Assembly: GCA_026874595.1 (NCBI GenBank)
Contig: CM049311.1
Coordinates: 63,757,453 to 63,821,452, forward strand
Direction: 5' to 3'
Length of the DNA stretch: 64,000 nt
Source of the DNA: Sipunculus nudus
Lineage: Eukaryota; Annelida; Sipuncula; Golfingiida; Sipunculidae
Part shown: in pieces, positions 61,851-64,000 of the stretch
Layout of the letters: every line of letters starts with the position of its first letter
Numbering within the stretch: the first letter of the stretch is position 1
Notes under the pieces: model-generated
Seen by the model: only the letters and a program-made list of their open reading frames with translations
What the model was told of the DNA's origin: nothing
Database searches by the model: none
Made by a program: the position numbers and the translations under genes

Positions 61851-62792
61851 TATAAATACAGCGGGGTAAAGGATCAACGCAAGACGACCCCTCCTTGACC
61901 CACTTGGTAAGGAAAGGACAGTTCCCTTTAACTAGGTGTTAGGACTTGTCTTAACATGCAGATTGATTCTGCTTAAGGTAAGCAATAAGAATTTACCAGC
62001 TTTGTATCTGTGAAGCTGTCACGCTGAGTCCATGTGCCTCTATTGTTATATGAGATTTCAATAGGACCATATATCAGAAGCGGAGAGAACAACTATTTAA
62101 ACAGTTGCCTCGATAACTCAAGATCCGAAGTCGATAAAAAAATTATTGGCAAAAGCAGAAGACATTGTTTCGTGATCAGCCGTGTCCTTGGCATTCGCTC
62201 GACTAAAGGGAAATAACCGATAGACAAGTTTAAGCCACGAAGTCATATTCATACCTGCCACCGAGTACCGGGCGTTCCCATGTCTACCATTGAACTGGAA
62301 GGCTGAGAAGATCAGTCCATTAATGGTTGCAGATGTGATATGGATATTTTTCAAACAAGGTCGACACAATATCACACTAGCTCATACCTTGTGCGGAAAC
62401 CCCTACCGATACTGCACAGAACGGAAAGAAAATAAAAAAAATCTTACTACATAACAAGCTAAAACCAAGTAAATATATTTTCCTGTACATTTTCCATACA
62501 AACAAGTCCCCGTCTTTGGATCACCCAAGAACCTTTTCATCGCAAAAAAATTACTGTATGAGGACAGCTATTATCCTCTGTGTAATAAGGGGAACGTTTG
62601 CCCGGTGTGTAATGGGGGGGGGGGGGGCGGTTATCCCCCTCACATTTTTTTCAAAAAACAAGGCCCATTAAAAATTTACGGCACTGCGTAATGTACGAGT
62701 GTAATTAACAAGTTATGCATACAAAGATCTCGGCACACTCCAGTTGAAATGTCCCGAACTGTTATCTCCAAACATAAGTGTTTAGGTCCTAT
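61098..62792. other. Downstream of PAH, mostly unremarkable
   Basis: Holds a possible distal AATAAA (61521), a (TA)n microsatellite of about 48 bp (61801-61848) and a G homopolymer near 62614-62627. No gene recognised. Confidence 0.45.
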
Positions 62793-63022
62793 CAGGCCCG
62801 GATCCAGAATTTTTTTGCAGGGAGGGGTCAACGGGTGTCATGCATAAAAAAAATGTCTAAAAATAGGTCGTTGGTTGAGGATAGGGGGTCTCGACCCCCC
62901 TAAACCCCCCCGTCAGGCATAACATCTGTTTAAAAAAAAGGTCATTGGTTAAGAGCGGGGGGGGGGGGGGGGGTGTCTCGACCCCAAATACCCCCCCCCC
63001 CCGCCCTCTGGATCCGTGCCTG
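62793..63022. mobile_element. Short inverted-repeat element with G and C tracts
   Basis: CAGGCCCGGATCCAGAA at the left and the complement of CAGGCACGGATCCAGAG at the right form a 14 of 15 match. Flanks CCTAT and CCAAT may be a worn duplication. G and C homopolymers lie inside. Confidence 0.7.
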
Positions 63023-63301
63023 CCAATGCATGTTCCTCATGCTCTCCTTTGGTTAGTCAGGCTTTCTCAGTATATATATGGGAACTTCGGGGGCCTTGGG
63101 AGGTCATAGCGAAGGACCACAGCGGCTTGATTTCAGCTGCGCAAGGAATGGCTACAAGCGACCAGTCGGGAAATAACAAGGGAAGACTGCATGTCATTGT
63201 GACATCTAGCCCATTTCAACTTTTAAGCCAAAACTACAACGGTCTGTTGAACCGGCAATAAGTCTGCTTCTTGTGATAAGGCTCTGCATCCAAGGCGGAT
63301 T

Positions 63302-63498
63302 CAGAAGCGGATCCGGGGGGGGGGGGGGGGTTCCGGACCCCCCTTTTTCATCAGAAACAACTTTATTTTAGGGCTTGAGGAATAATTTTGCGGCCTCGAC
63401 CCCCCCTTTTTTTCCAGACCTGGGGACCTTTTTTTAAGGGTTTTCATTAGTCATCCTGGGTTGGAGCCCCCTTTTCCCAAATCCTAGATCCGCCCCTG
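63302..63498. mobile_element. Short inverted-repeat element, CGGATT duplication
   Basis: CAGAAGCGGATCCGG at the left and the complement of CAGGGGCGGATCTAGG at the right. CGGATT occurs directly outside both ends (63296-63301, 63499-63504), the clearest duplication for this family in the window. A G tract is near 63317-63330. Confidence 0.7.
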
Positions 63499-63689
63499 CG
63501 GATTCATGCTGTGGGCCACACATGGTCGCTGCAAATCAGCTGTCTGTAACAAATGTAATGACCTGCAGGTTCATTTGGTGGAAATAATTGTCATATCTGC
63601 TGTCCATTTTCTTAAATACTAAACAAACGGGACCTGTGAGCTGAAAACCACTGTGCTGGGTTGGCTTGATTTAAACAATCCTTGACATG

Positions 63690-64000
63690 GTTTTGAAATT
63701 CCTGGCAAAGTTCAAATTTTAAAAGAGTAAACCCGTTTGTGTATATGCTGCAAAAATTAAACCAATGGTGCTTACAGGGATAAAACGTGCCATGGTCAAA
63801 GTTGGGAAAAAAATTAAAGTATCGATTTTACATTTATGCTAATTTAAAAAAAATACAAAATTCTGTTCTAATTCCTTTTTCTAGGATAAAACCTTATGCA
63901 AATTAGGTTTAATCCTAGAAAAAAAGTCACAATCTTTTACAGTTACCATGTGAAGTGAATAAATATATTTCCTGATGTTTTGACATGGTAAACAATTCTG
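63690..64000 (-). mobile_element. R2-family fragment in reverse orientation, cut by the window edge
   Basis: Shares with 33140-33420 the ordered phrases GTGCCATGGTCAAAGTTGGG, TTTATGCTAAT and AAATATATTTCCTGAT. It continues beyond the right edge. Confidence 0.6.

Overview
The window is nuclear DNA from an animal. It is AT-rich, has long introns with GT-AG borders, and is full of short non-autonomous mobile elements. The repeat style (Helentron-like elements with internal tandem units resembling the bivalve 'pearl' elements, CGGACGGA-rich element ends, a retrovirus-like solo LTR) and the protein sequences suggest a lophotrochozoan, most likely a bivalve mollusc. The species cannot be fixed from sequence alone.

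Three conserved protein-coding genes were reassembled exon by exon. (1) MBTPS2, the site-2 protease, lies on the minus strand (7219 down to 2953). Only its first five exons (295 residues including the HExxH zinc site) are here; the rest must lie beyond the left edge. (2) EIF2S3, the gamma subunit of translation factor eIF2, lies on the plus strand (15070-36545) with 13 exons and a complete 476-residue protein. (3) PAH, phenylalanine 4-hydroxylase, lies on the plus strand (44932-60480) with 13 exons and a complete 455-residue protein. MBTPS2 and EIF2S3 are divergent neighbours 7.85 kb apart. The genes act in separate pathways (membrane-protein proteolysis, translation initiation, phenylalanine catabolism) and do not form a functional cluster.

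The rest is mostly repeats. From left to right: a tandemly broken repeat (1-925); a solo LTR (1831-2520); a CpG-rich fold-back region (8555-9925); a promoter-like patch with a short signal-peptide-like ORF (11851-12111); LINE remnants (12910-13098 and 41870-43640, minus strand); nested inverted-repeat elements in EIF2S3 intron 2 (16834-18923); two Helentron-like elements with 280-bp internal repeats in EIF2S3 intron 11 (29138-32062); and a pair of about 2-kb direct repeats (33821-35890 and 39049-41060) that bracket the last two EIF2S3 exons. Small inverted-repeat elements carrying long G or C homopolymers recur between genes and in introns.

No CRISPR, operon, biosynthetic cluster or other new multigene system was found. 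The points most worth a second look are a possible 18-nt microexon in PAH, an exon-junction repeat array in EIF2S3 intron 2, the modular sharing of element ends and of a GGTGGCGCCACC palindrome among unrelated repeats, and the direct repeats around the EIF2S3 3' exons.
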